A stretch of DNA of 43,953 bases from Purshia tridentata (lineage: Eukaryota > Streptophyta > Magnoliopsida > Rosales > Rosaceae), in contig QANT01006769.1 of assembly GCA_003254885.1 (NCBI GenBank), forward strand, positions 1-43,953, read 5' to 3'. This document shows, in pieces, positions 21,514 through 33,500 of this stretch (its first letter is position 1; each line of letters opens with the position of its first letter). The notes under the pieces are model-generated. The model saw nothing but the letters and a program-made list of their open reading frames with translations. It did no database searches and was not told the origin of the DNA. The translations under genes were made by a program, and so were the position numbers.

Positions 21514-23932
21514 ACAAACAACGCCAAGGACATGCGATCCTGTCCGTTCGTTACGTATGACGTGCCTTTTTCCCTTGAATATTTACCTGTTTTGCCTGCC
21601 TGTTTCTACTGAATCTCACCAATTTACTCTCACATCTCAAACTATTTATGACTAGAGACCCTCAGACCCAGTTTGAATTTTTGCCCTATTTCTCCGATTT
21701 TCAGACAAATTTTTGCATGGGAACCTATCCAACATTGGAAATTACACTCTCATCTCACCCCAAGTGCCTATAAAAAGAGAAGTATCGTTCTCATTTCATT
21801 TGCACCTCTTAGTGCGAATTGAGAGCTCCTTACTCAAAGTTTTTTTTCTTTGTCAAAAATTCGTCTTAAGAGAATTATTCCTTTTGTTAAGGGAATCCAA
21901 GGGAGTAAACTCCAATCTTTTTTGGACAAAATTTCCATAGTTCCCAATATTTTTTGTGAGGATTTTTGATCACCCATTAAAAGTGGTGGTTAATTTTTCT
22001 TAACCAAAATAACTTTTTCCTTGGGAAAACTCTGCCGAATTTCTGACTCGCCTGAGTAAGGTCTTTGAATAAGACTCTTAAGCTTGGTTCAGTTGTTTAA
22101 GTTTAATCTATTTACTTATTGGGCTTTAATTCTGTGTTTTAGCAATTCTTTTGTGGAGATTAAGCTAAGGAGGTCTACAACCAGATAATTAAATCTTCAC
22201 TCTCTCTTTAAGGTTATTTTGCATGATTAATTAGTTAAGTTGAATTTATTAAATTAGTTAATTATGTTTAAAATAGTATTTAAATTACATAATTTCATTG
22301 GTTAAGTTGGATCAAATAAAATCAATTAGTTATGTAAGTCAAACTGAATTATAGAATTGCTATAACTTAAAGAAAAAAGTTTCATTAGGAAGCATACAAA
22401 TGAAGATAAGTTAGGACTATATTTACTTTGTTTGGATGACTAGTTGGACTTACTCACTTATTAATCAAGCAATATAATATCGAACTAACGCCACACTATT
22501 AACGTAATCAAACGACGTGATGTCTAGGTCAGTATCGGTGATCTTCTCTGCTACCCAATCTCCCCAGTAGTGACCTGGTCATGTTGTTGAGACTTTAATT
22601 AGTTAATCTCCATACTTAAAAATAAAAATTAGGCTAAGTAGAAATTCTAAGTCCCGAAAATATAGAGACTTAGTCTTAGTAGACTAGTTTTTGGGATTTT
22701 CTGGGAAGACATGACTGAAAGGTAAGGTAATGTCGAAACTTTGCTGAAGTTCAGTTGAACTTACCTTTTTACTAAAGTTGGTATTCTGTCGAATCTGGAT
22801 TTCTAGTTTCCTAGAGAAAGATTTAACGAGGTTGGTGCTATGGAAGTACTAAAAGATTAAGTTTGGACACCAGGTAGGGAGATTCTCACATACTGACTAT
22901 TAGGACTATTTGTATGCATGTATGTATGATTATAAATATTATTGCTTAAGAACTCTACATCATTTTTGTATGCCATAGTGTATGATTTTGGTAGTTACTG
23001 ATGATATGAGAGTAAAGGGTCTCGAAAAACGTTGACCTTGGGTTTCAATCCCCTAAACTTCCAGAAGAGGTACATACGAATGAGCCAGTCGATTTGTCCT
23101 TCTGGGTAGGCTAGATTAAAGGGTACTACCATGGTAATGGATACTCTCACTATATTATCATGCTTTTGTCATGGTAAGCGTAGTTGGCTTTTCGTGATCA
23201 ATTATCAAATAATGATAACTTGGGTACTCATGAACGTTTTGAAAATTTGCATATGCACTATCAAAGATTTCGTGCATTTTAACAGTTATCTTTGATTGGT
23301 TTGTTGGTAAATCTTTTCAATAATTTTGTCACTGGCTATATTTATTAAGTATTTTACTTCTTATTTTCAAACCTAGCCAGGAGAGGAAGCAATAATCATA
23401 TGTGTTGCTTACCCCATACACTACATTCTTGTTCAGATTAGTTTATGGTTAATGATCTCGATTAATCGGTTCGGCGACGCATTCAAATATCTTACAGGGC
23501 ATTCACAAGTCCTTCATATTCTGTTTAAGATAGTGGTTTTGTTGGATCTTCTTATTGACAGTTCAAACTATCTTTCCGTTTTGTTTGTAAATTTTCAAAA
23601 CAATTTCTGAGGTGTTGTTTGGTACCCACTTTGGGTTTTGTAAGTCTAACATGACTCATGCAGACGTCATGCTGCTTTAATGGTATTTTTGTAAAACTTC
23701 ATAACCTCGTGGCTTAGCTAAGTTTAAAATGCACTTTGAGGTTTATTTTAAATTATTTCTGCTGAACGCTTTATTCTCTGGCCTAACCTATATTATATCA
23801 AACAAAACCTTACATTGATTATTTAGTTCTAGCATGGAGTTACTATGACTTGATAATACATTGTAGGACTAAATAGTGGACGTGGCGACTGTTGTGTGCC
23901 TTAAAAAAAATAAGCCCTGTTTCAGGACACGA
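20935..23932 (+). mobile_element. Probable LTR sequence with TATA box, lying between two parts of a gypsy pol
   Basis: This separates two parts of a - strand gypsy pol: the tail fragment at 20.82-20.93 kb and the gag-pol relic starting at 23.94 kb. The right end reads ccctgtttcaggacacgaca, like the 3' end of a gypsy LTR. A good TATA box, TATAAAAAG, lies at 21769-21777. Phrases such as ccaggtagggaga recur in the LTR sequence near 14.53 kb. At about 3.0 kb the size fits a large solo LTR. No gene is visible in 21.5-23.9 kb, and no matching target-site duplication was found, so limits are approximate. Confidence 0.4.
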
Positions 23933-23937
23933 CAGAC

Positions 23938-26900
23938 AGATACAGTGCTTGCGAATATATACCATCACCATGTCATCAACTTCAAAGGATCTAACCCTCT
24001 AATGCTTATCAGCAGTTGCTTTGTACTTCTCATTAGCTTGCTCTAGATTTTGCTTCACCTCAAGGTGAATGGTTTGCAACTGCTTTGCAAATCTTTTTGC
24101 TGGAATATTGGAACCTAGAAGCTAGGGTAAAGGCACCAAATCAAAAGCATATATGCTTAGGCTTCTTGGTATACATAATCTAAAAAGGAGTTTTACCAGT
24201 TATATCTATTAACCATGCTGTCATAAGCAAACCCCATTTGAGACAAGGCTAGATCTCACTGTTTGGTCGTTCCCCACATAGACACCTAACCATATTGCCA
24301 AGAGTCCTATTGGTAACTTCTATATGAACATCCGTCTGAGGATGACATGTACTATAGAAATTCAAAATGGTGTCAAATTTCTTCCATAGAACCTGCTAGA
24401 AATGACTCTGGTACTATACATCCTTATCAGAAACAATGGACTTTGGCACCGCAAGTCAGCGAACAATCTCTTTGAAGAAGAGATTTGCAAAATTAGAAGC
24501 ATCATCGATTTTTTTGCAAGCTGTAAAGTGAGCCATTTTGGAGAATCTATCCACCACATCAAAATTGAAGTCCTTACCACGTTGAGTGCGTGGTAACCCC
24601 AACACAAAGTCCGTGGAGACATCTTCCCAAATAATGTTAGGGATAGGCAGTGGGGTGTACATTCCAGTATTTTGTGCTTGTCCCTTAATTGATTGGCCAA
24701 TGGGACACTTCATCACAAATTGCACCATATCACGTTTAAGTTATGGCCAATAGCACTTTTAGTCCACCAGAGCAATAGTCTTATCCTTGCCAAGATAGCC
24801 TCCTAACCCCCCACTATGCAGTTTCTTAAGAATTTGCTCCCTCAAAGATGACCGAGGGATGCAAAGCTAATCCCCTTGAAACAATTAGCCCTCCTGAATG
24901 TGAAAGTCACCAATAGGCCGATTAGAATGACATGCTTCCCAAGTCTGCATGTGTAACATACAGCTTTCAAACATTCAAACCCAATAATCTCCACACATAG
25001 AACTAATTAAAAAGTAGCCCTCCGACTGAGTGCATCAGCAACCTTGTTTTGTGCTCTAGATTTGTGCTTAAACAAAAAGTTGAATTTCTGTAGAAATGTA
25101 ATCCACCTAATGTGCATTGGACTGATTGTCTTTTGATTTTTGAGATGCTTTAAGGCTCGGTGGTCACTATAAAGCATAAATTCTTTATGGATTAAGTAAT
25201 GCTCTCAATGTTTGAGAGCTTTAAAAACAACATAGCTTATATGCAGTCCACTTTGTTCTAGCTTATCACATCTTCTTTCTCACTCATAAATTCGATGGGC
25301 CTACCCACTTGAGATAAAACAACCCCCACTTCTTTAGTTGAAGAGGCGCACTCTACCTCAAAGAGTTTGGAGAAATTTGGAAGGGCGAGGATCGGTGTTG
25401 TACAGAGCTTCTCCTTAATCAAGGCAAAGCTAGCTTCTTAGTCTGATTCCCACTTAAATTTACCTTTCTTCAACACATCAGTAATTGGTGCTGTGATGAT
25501 ACTAAAATTTTTAATGAAACGTTGATAAAATGTTGCCAACGCTTGAAAACTTCGAACATCACTCATTGTTTTTGGTGTAGGCCACTTTCTTATAGCTTGA
25601 AATTAGTCATCATCAACTCTCAGTTCCCACAACAAAACCTGAAACAACAAGCTTGATAGCATAAAGTTGCACTTCTTTAGGTTCATGTCCAACTTATTTT
25701 CCCTTAAAACTTCAGTACATATTTCAAATTTTCCACATGTTTAGTTTCAATGCGACTATAATTCAAAATATCATCGAAATACATCACTACAAACTTGTTC
25801 AAGAAAGGTTTCAGTACTTGATTCATAAATCTCATGAAGGTGTTGGGTGCATTGGATAAGCCAAACGGCATTACAAGCCACTCATAAATGCCTTATTTTG
25901 TTTTGAAGGTTGTTTTCCATTCTTCTCCAGGTCAAATGCGAATCTGATGGTAACCACTGCATAGATCAATCTTAGAGAAAAATTGTGCACTGTTCAACCA
26001 CTAATCAAGCATGTCTTCCAATCTAGGAATCAAGAAGCTATTCTTCACAGTAATTTTGTTGATTGCACGACTATCTATGCACACCCTCCATCTACCATCT
26101 GTCTTAAGTACTAACAAGAAAGGTACTGCACAAGGACTCAAACTTTTTTGAACTAATCCCTTTTTCAACAAATCTTCAACTTAATTTTGTAGAATCTGAT
26201 ACTACTTAGGGCTTATGCGATAATGTGGCAGGTTAGGCAAACTAGCCCCTGGAAGAAGGTCAATCTGATGCTGAATTTCATGCATAAATGGCAAGTCTTT
26301 AGGAAGTTCTTCAGAAATAAGGTCATGAAACTTAGATAACCATGGCCGCAATAGATCTGGTATTGTAGTTGCTTTGGGAACCTCATTCTTGACTAGCAAA
26401 GCCATTTCTCCTTTTGTTTCAGCTAGATATTCTTCAAACTCCTCCTTCCCAATCGTAAGAAACAAGTTTCCCTCTTCTTTAGAAGATTTGTGAACACTAA
26501 TTTGTCTTTTCAGGGGCAGTAACACAATATTCTTGATGTACCAAGAAAATTCATACATATTCTCCCGACCCTTATGTGTAGTATTAACATTGATCATATT
26601 GCCATGGTCATCCCAATAATACATAGCAGGCATCCATATCAATAACGTCACAAGTAATTTACATCTTTTTAACTCTTACCAATAGATAGTGGAACTTTAT
26701 AAATTTCTGTAACTCGTACCTCTGCTCACTTCTTTATCCAGTTGATCTTGTAAAGGAAAGGTGCTTTTCAGTTTTTAGCTACAATTTGTTCACAGAAGCC
26801 TTTGAAACCAGATTCTCCACGCTACCACTATCATTTATCACATTAGACACCTTCTGAATAGCGCAACAAATGTGAAAAAGATTTCATGATTAACCTCTTG

Positions 26901-27100
26901 TTTTGGAGCCAACAATGATCTTCTCACAATAAAATTGATTTGATCCCCCTCATCAACCTTCTCTTCTTCATCATGTTGTTCTTCATTTTGGACTTATTCT
27001 TCTCCATCCACCACTCACACTATTAGTCTTTGAGGACATTCATGTGATCGATGACCTGGTTAACTGCATCTAAAACAAATATCCAGCAATGGTTTAATTG
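23938..27100 (-). pseudogene. Decayed Ty3/gypsy gag-pol polyprotein (chromovirus-like)
   Basis: Read from 27.1 kb down to 23.94 kb, the parts come in the standard gypsy order. There is a CCHC zinc knuckle at about 27035-27086 (CFRC, PGH, ECP, with a stop inside), then a worn protease region to about 26.65 kb. Reverse transcriptase runs from about 26.29 kb, with LPGASLPNLPHYR and YFDDI at about 25765-25782. RNase H has DHRALK near 25.16 kb and a VADALSR motif near 25.03 kb. The integrase zinc-binding region is near 24.8 kb and its core, with [10 protein letters not shown] and [11 protein letters not shown], at about 24.53-24.64 kb. Stops and frameshifts interrupt nearly every domain; the longest open pieces are 26202-26651 and 24362-24728. 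The integrase tail is missing here and a fragment sits at 20.8 kb. RT-INT order marks Ty3/gypsy rather than copia. Confidence 0.9.
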
Positions 27101-27254
27101 GTTTTAAAGTGCTTGAGATTATAATACTCAGAGGTAAGGGGTATTATAGTCTTGAGATCTTTAAGATAGATGCCATTGTGGCATTTTCGGTGATTTTAGG
27201 GCGTCACATAAGCAGTAGTGAGCTATAGGTTTCTGTTTGATATGGGGAGATGAA

Positions 27255-27510
27255 TATGAATTTTTGACCCTCTAGTAGTATGGAGAGAAATAAGTAAATA
27301 CTATTTGTACACACTTAACTGACCATCCTAAGTGGTAGTTGATGTTGTGATACCATGTGATTAATTATTAGTATAGTAGCTTATGTCATTACTTACATGG
27401 CATCACATCAGCTGCCACATAAAGTGGTCGGCTAATTTGGTTAGATAAGTGTATACAAATAACATTATTTTAAGTGAAATACCAAGTGGTTTAATTATAG
27501 AGGTGCCCTA
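27255..27510. mobile_element. MITE-like inverted repeat
   Basis: The left arm at about 27301-27360 (ctatttgtacacacttaact through gttgatgttgtgataccatg) pairs with 27393-27470 (catggcatcacatcagctgcc through gtgtatacaaataac). Arms are about 60-75 bp with mismatches, around a ~35 bp loop. The outer ends are blurred, so limits are approximate. There is no coding capacity. Confidence 0.55.
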
Positions 27511-27699
27511 AAACTAAGACAACACACATGTCTTGAGTTAACCTAAGATGACATGAGATGAATAACATGTCCACATATGAATCCTTGTTTGGTGCAATTG
27601 GCGTGAAGAACCATATATATGAACTTAGTATTTTAATAATTAGCGACTAGCTTTTTCAAAATCATAAGGATGAAAAAAAAACATCACATGGTTGCTGTA

Positions 27700-28230
27700 G
27701 AATAAAGTGAAAAGTAACATATAGCAAGAGAGAAAAATGACCAAGAGAGATGAGTGTGTTATTGCATTAGGGTTAACCTCCAATTATATATACTAGACTT
27801 TGGGTTAAATTATAAATTTTTTAAATTATTGAGTATTATTTATTTTTTACTTAATTATTTTTAAAAAATTTGAAAACTTTATAACTCCCCACTCTCTCCA
27901 CCTAATAAGGTGGTGCAATGTTTTTGTTTTATTTCTTAATTTTTTTTAAATGCTTAATTTTACATTGTAGCCTTAACTTTATTAGGTTAGTTTAATTTAA
28001 CTCTATAATTTAGTCAAAGGTTATTTAGGAAAATCATAATTTGGTAAAGTCTATAACACCAAAAAATATAAAATTTTACACACAAGCTGACTTAAATCCA
28101 AGACAAGCATGAGCAACAAAACACCTTTTAGCACGCAACTGTATATTTGTCCTCGTCTTGTAGTGAACTATCTAATTTTTTAGGCAATGTATGTGTTATA
28201 ATGTGTATCTATTATTAAATATATACTTCA
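27700..28230. other. AT-rich intergenic DNA without a recognisable gene
   Basis: The stretch is very AT-rich with short T and A runs. I see no open frame of note, no splice-linked exons and no inverted repeat in it. Confidence 0.5.
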
Positions 28231-28237
28231 ACACAAA

Positions 28238-28313
28238 GTTCTATAGTCTAGTTGGTAGGTGGGTTGTGTCTACTCAATACTCATTGTTTTAGGGTTTGAA
28301 ATCCTATTATGGC
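28238..28313 (+). ncRNA. tRNA-like sequence with A and B boxes (tRNA relic or SINE head)
   Basis: TAGTCTAGTTGG at 28244-28255 fits the pol III A box. GGTTTGAAATCC at about 28293-28304 is a B box with two departures from GGTTCGANTCC. Their spacing fits a normal tRNA. The acceptor ends do not pair well and the T-loop C is lost, so it is not a working tRNA. A tRNA-derived SINE head or a tRNA pseudogene explains it best; no clear SINE body or A-tail follows. Confidence 0.45.
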
Positions 28314-28380
28314 TGAAAAATTCTTTTTTAACTAAATAATATTTTAACCAATATTTCCATATGACTTCTTTCAGTATTGA

Positions 28381-28612
28381 CACTTTATTGATATTTCCTT
28401 AGATATATATATACGGTTGCATAAATTTACTGAACTTTTGCTTACAGATCCGATAAATCATTTGTGAATTGGATATGAATATCAATATTGAAAACACTTT
28501 ATTGATATTTCCTTAGATATATATATATATATACGGTTGCATAAATTTACTGAACTTTTGCTTACAGATCCGATAAACCATTTGTGAATTGGATATGAAT
28601 ATCAATATTGAA
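28381..28612 (+). repeat. ~114-bp tandem duplication
   Basis: cactttattgatatttcctt begins at 28381 and again at 28495. The copies are almost identical except for an expanded AT microsatellite and a few base changes (ataaatcat/ataaaccat). It is non-coding. Confidence 0.9.
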
Positions 28613-28639
28613 ACCACGAATATATTTGATTCGATCCAC

Positions 28640-29020
28640 AAATTTTATATATTAAATTATTAAATAGTCTATATATATTTATATGTGTTTAATTTTTATT
28701 ATTATAGAGTAAATCAAAGCCCCTATTATAGTTTATAAACTATGTTACTATATAGTTTAAGGTTTAGGGTATTTTAAATTAGTTTGACAATGAAGTTTAT
28801 TATAAAAATATAAATATATAAAGTTTATAGTTTATAATATATAGTTTATTATAGTTTATATAGTAATAGAATAGAGTTTATAACTTTTATATAATATACT
28901 ATATAGTTTACGATTTATGATATTTTAAATTAGTTTTCATATGAAATTTGTTGTATAAATTATAAATATATATACTATATAGTTTATAATGATTTGTATA
29001 AATTATTATACTACATAGTT
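28640..29020. repeat. Degenerate AT-rich repeat (tatagttta motif)
   Basis: Many irregular repeats of atagttta/tatagtttat with short spacers run for nearly 400 bases. It is low-complexity sequence with no gene. Confidence 0.6.
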
Positions 29021-29340
29021 TTTCGATAATCCGAATCATCTATTTTTTAAATCTCTATTCATAAATCATCTTTGTAAAAAGTTATCCAAATAAAAAATCA
29101 TTTGGCTAACTTTGATCAAATAAATGTACGGTTTTATCAAAAATTTTAATTTGTCTATTTGTTTGATCAAAAACTAAATAAACAAATAATTTTTGATTTG
29201 GCTAATTTTTTTATAAAAATAATCTATTAATAAATATCTAAAAAATAAAATGTTTAAATTGTTGAAAATCTATGAAAGTGGAATCCATGAGATATCGTAC
29301 AATTGATTTTATTTATAAAATCCTACAAAAGAGAATTCCT
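29020..29340. mobile_element. Possible fragment related to the MITE at 2.5-2.9 kb
   Basis: The motifs gataatccgaatcatctatttttta (in parts), tttgatcaaataaatg and gtggaatccatga resemble the interior and ends of the 2496-2880 element. The full inverted ends are not seen, so it is only a possible truncated relative. Confidence 0.3.
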
Positions 29341-29567
29341 ACATATATATATATATATATTTTTTTTTCAGATTCTAGATATTTTTGTTAACATCAATAT
29401 TTAGTTCCTAGATAATAATAATGTAATATGATAATAATGTAATGTGCAATGAGTCTCTAAAGTCTAAACCTTTTACTTGTTTACATCCACCAACTAGCCA
29501 ACTACCACCAGGTCTCATTCCCTAAGTTGATTTTGTCACCTTGACTTTTTCTATTTTCAAAAGCCTT

Positions 29568-29600
29568 TTTTTTTTTTTTTTTTNTTTTTTTTTTTTTTTC
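29568..29600. repeat. Poly-T run with an N (29584)
   Basis: About 32 T with a single N lie upstream of the ArfGAP gene. Length is unresolved and it is likely an assembly artefact. Confidence 0.8.
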
Positions 29601-30101
29601 TTTTTCTTGTTGGTAAAGCATTCCAGACTCTGTTTTTCTTGTTTTTTCAGCTTTTCATTCCGGACTCTGTTTATAGGGTCCGTATCTGATTTCATTTACC
29701 AAGCAGAAGAAAACAAAATACTGTATCTTTAAAATGTTATTTAATACAAAATTAAAAAGAGAAAATATTTCAGACGAATTTGTCAGGCAGATTCTTCCCA
29801 ATTCCCATCATTGCAATCTTCTGTCCCTAAATCTGTGCTTTGTTTTTTTCCCCAAAAATTGCATCAGACAACGTAATATATTATTTTTCTTCACCTACCC
29901 ACTTTCCCCCTTTCTTCTTCACCATTGCGTTTCTATTCCTATATCCCAAGTTTTGTGCTTCAATCTGTTTACGTTTATTGTCAACGTTTGTTTCCCAATT
30001 TGTAAGAACCCATCTGGGTAGCTGTTTTCTTTTTTGGCTAATAATTTTATAACAATGTATTTATCATCTACGAATTCGTTTGACTTTGGCTCCTTTTTTT
30101 T

Positions 30102-30582
30102 GATGCAGAGAAGAACAAGAGAAGAAACCTTCTGATACAGATAAAACCTATCTTCAACTTTCATTATTTTATCCTATGTTTCAGTGTGTAAGGATCCATT
30201 TGAATGCTTTGTATATTGTTACATGGTTGTCCTACTATAATGTTGTTTACATTTTATTTTATTTTTTACCAGAGTTTTAATAATTCAACCATTGTGCCAT
30301 TGGATGCAGACAAGTTTATGTGAAATGGTTATCCTCGGATAGTAGATTCAGATAAAAACCATCTTCAGCTTTTTATTATCTATCCTATATTTGAATCTGT
30401 GAGGACCCATTTGAATTATTTGTTTCATCTTTCATGATTGTCCCAATATAATGTTGTTTACATTTTCTTTTTCATTTCTGATAATTGAATCCATTGTGCC
30501 ACTGGATGCAGAGAACTTTCTATGAATTGGTTATCCTCGGAAAGTAGCACCGTTTGATGATTTGGGTTTGAATCAATCGAGG
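30102..30582 (+). repeat. 5' leader of the ArfGAP gene: ~201-bp unit in triplicate
   Basis: The acceptor-like gatgcag occurs at 30102, 30303 and 30505, 201 and 202 bp apart. Each copy is followed by related sequence: cagataaaacc(t)atcttca, then a gtaagg or gtgagg donor-like site after about 85 bases in copies 1 and 2, then ataatgttgtttacatttt and ccattgtgcca. Copies 1 and 2 thus look like complete alternative 5'-UTR exons with their introns, and copy 3 leads directly into the coding exon. A further donor-like site, atttgtaaga, lies near 30000 in what may be the first leader exon. Transcript evidence would be needed to know which are used. Confidence 0.75.
30522..30571 (+). promoter_or_regulatory. 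Two short uORFs before the ArfGAP start
   Basis: ATG at 30522 opens an 11-codon frame (MNWLSSESSTV) closed by TGA at 30555-30557. A second ATG at 30557 opens a 4-codon frame closed at 30569-30571. The main ATG is at 30583, 12 bp later. If the leader is transcribed as the gene model implies, these could reduce translation of the main frame; that is inference. Confidence 0.4.
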
Positions 30583-33500
30583 ATGGAGATGTCTACCCAG
30601 CAAAATAATTCTGGTCCCGACAATGTTTCAGGTAATAATTTTTTCTGTGAATGATTTATAATGAGTGGGAATGGCATAACTTAGTTCATGCTGCCAAAGT
30701 CCCAAAGCCATAATGGTTGATGAGGATATATGGATAATAATGATCAACTTTTTTGAAGATTGTTAAAGGAAAGAAAGAAATTTGCTGTTCGAGTATAGGA
30801 TAATTGTCTTGAAATAATAATATGCTTTTCGTCAACATTTTATAGTAACTCTTGAATGACAATATGGTTTTATTCCCCAGCATTTTGATGCTTCTATATG
30901 GTTTAAAATTGGTTAAGGTCAACCTTCATTGATGTTGTACTTTCGCGATGTTAAACATAGTTTCCTACAGTAAAAACCTTGATGAATTTATTGCACTGCG
31001 TTTCACAAATTGAATTTATATGGTGGTCAGGCAGTTAATTGAACATGTTGCATTTGTAGGATCAGGTTCTTGCCTATATGATCTCTTATCTTCAGACACA
31101 CCAATTTGGAGATGCCCAAGTGATCGACGGACATTGTCTGGTACTCTATAGCGTTTAGATCATTTACATGATTAGAATTCTGTTTGTGTTCTGATTTTCC
31201 AAGCTTTTCCTTTTTCTTGATCATGTTAGTGTAGTTAAGTCAAGAGTGCAGTATACCATTCTAAATAGATGAGACTGAAAGGTCTATGAAATCAGTTATT
31301 AGCATACAATGAGTTGTTCCAAGCAATATTTCAATTCCTCCTGGTTGATGCAGTTAATTATCAGTGCAAAATGATATATAGATATCTCAGGGAAGATCCA
31401 ACGCCTCCATATTATGTCCTGTTGTTTCATGGCTCTGTACCTTCATGGAGACAAAACAAAAAAAACAAAAAAATAGATCATATGTGCAAAAAATGTATTA
31501 GGCTCATATAGAAGGCTTACTGTGTCAAAAGTGTAAGAGGGAAAGTGGGAGGCGATTTCATACTCTAAAAGCTTGATGCATAATATTAATACTTCAAACT
31601 TATCCACCAATTAAATTAAATTCTTAAAAATGGGTTCTGCACCACTAAGAAATCTAGTCTATCTAATTTAGATAATTTGTCTTTGTTTGTTGTGGATGTT
31701 CCTGTCACAATCTTATATGAGCATATTGTATATTTTGTAACTGTTGTACTTCATTGAACAGGTCCACAGGAAAGACTGGATATTTTGTTGCGTCAATCTG
31801 TCAACAAGTCCTGTGCAGATTGTGGATCTCTAGATCCAAAATGGGTGTAAGTATTGCATTTGGATTGAAAAGAAAATCTTACCATCGATTTGTACTTTAA
31901 ATTATGATTGGTTTAGTTACTTGAATTGTGTTTTGACTGTACTAACTGTTGATATCAGATCGTTAAACTTTGGAGTGTTTATTTGCATCAAATGTTCTGG
32001 TGTACATAGAAGCCTTGGAGTGCATATTTCAAAGGTATGGCTCTGCTCTATGCTTCTTAATATAATAACAGGTTATGCAACCTTTTTATGGCAATCCTGA
32101 AAATTTGACTATAGGAGAAATAACAAGCCTGCTTGGGTTGTCCTTTTGGTGGGTTCCTTTGAGGTTTGGGCTTTTGGGGTTATTTAATTTGGTTGAAAGC
32201 AGGTTGCGGCCTGTCATGTACTTTGCTCAAAAGCAGTTATTGCGTAGGAAACCTACCTGAATGATAAAAGAATATCATAAATATGTTCCTAAAATAATTC
32301 CAGCCTTTTCAAAAAATTTGTTGGAGAATCATCATTCATTACTCTCTCAGTCTCTCTCTCTCTGGGACATTCTAATTTGATCTGAAAATATGCTAGGTTG
32401 TATCAGTGAAACTAGATGAATGGACAGATGAACAAGTTGATATCTTGGCAAGTATGGGTGGAAATACTACTGTAAACAAGAAGTACGAAGCTTGCTTGCC
32501 TGAAACTGTCCACAAACCAAAACCAGATTCTTCTATAGAGGAGCGCTTTTATTTTATTAGGTAATAAAGTACAAAACTTTTGTGGCTTTGCATGAGAAAT
32601 CTATACCATTTTAAACATAAATTTACTTCTTGTATACTCAGGAGAAAATATGAGCTGCTACACTTTTTAGAGTCTAGTGAACAGATGTCCTGTCCTTTCC
32701 AGCCTTCTCATAAGAAATCATCTCCTTCTAACAATTCTTTAACCATTACTTCTACCCAAGATAAGAAACACTATGAGAAACAAGCAACGAAAAATCGTAT
32801 TGGGCAGGCATTTCGTAATAGCTGGGGAAGAAAAGACTCTGAACATAAGGCCACGAAGAAGAGCAACTCAATGCCAATGGTAATAGCTTTTCAGTTTTAT
32901 TAATTTCTATGTTTTATCATGTTATTTCATGATTGTTTTGATGCCCTTGATCTCTCTTGAGTTAGGTGCTAAAGTACCATGTGCTACTATAATGTGCACA
33001 TTCTTCCTGAATAAAAGATGTTAAAGTATATTTCTCAGTTTTTTTCTCTTTATTTACATTGAGGAAAGGCTTAGTCATTCACAGCTTTTAATTGTTTATT
33101 TGACTTGTGCTTATCTGAGATTTCACTTCTTTCCATTTATTTTGATCATTTTCAAGCTCCAAAACAATATTTACTTGTCTTAATTTATTGTGTATGCACT
33201 CATGTTGAACTTTGGTACATGCCATATATATAGTAAAATTTAGAATATAGAAAGAAACTTTAGGACAGGTATGCTTTGTATTCCTGGAGTAGAGAATTTG
33301 AAAGAAAAATTGTTTTCAAAATTATTTTAGCTACAGGTAGGCTTCCACAATCACCTGCACAAGAACATACACTCATAGATCCTTTCCCCATTGAAATGAA
33401 GTGGCTGTATCAGTGAGAAGGCACGACACTATGACATACAGCATGATTATTTTAAATTTTTTTTTTACTATAATTAGATAGTTATATATACATGTATGCA

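Noticed and set aside
24402..24596. 64-codon + strand frame
   Set aside because: Antisense to the integrase core of the gypsy relic.
23938..27100. Endogenous pararetrovirus (caulimovirid) as an explanation of the RT
   Set aside because: An integrase with zinc-binding region follows RNase H, and no movement protein frame is present, so a Ty3/gypsy element fits.
32075..32260. 61-codon + strand frame
   Set aside because: It lies inside intron 4 of the ArfGAP gene, flanked by a good donor and acceptor, and has no recognisable domain.
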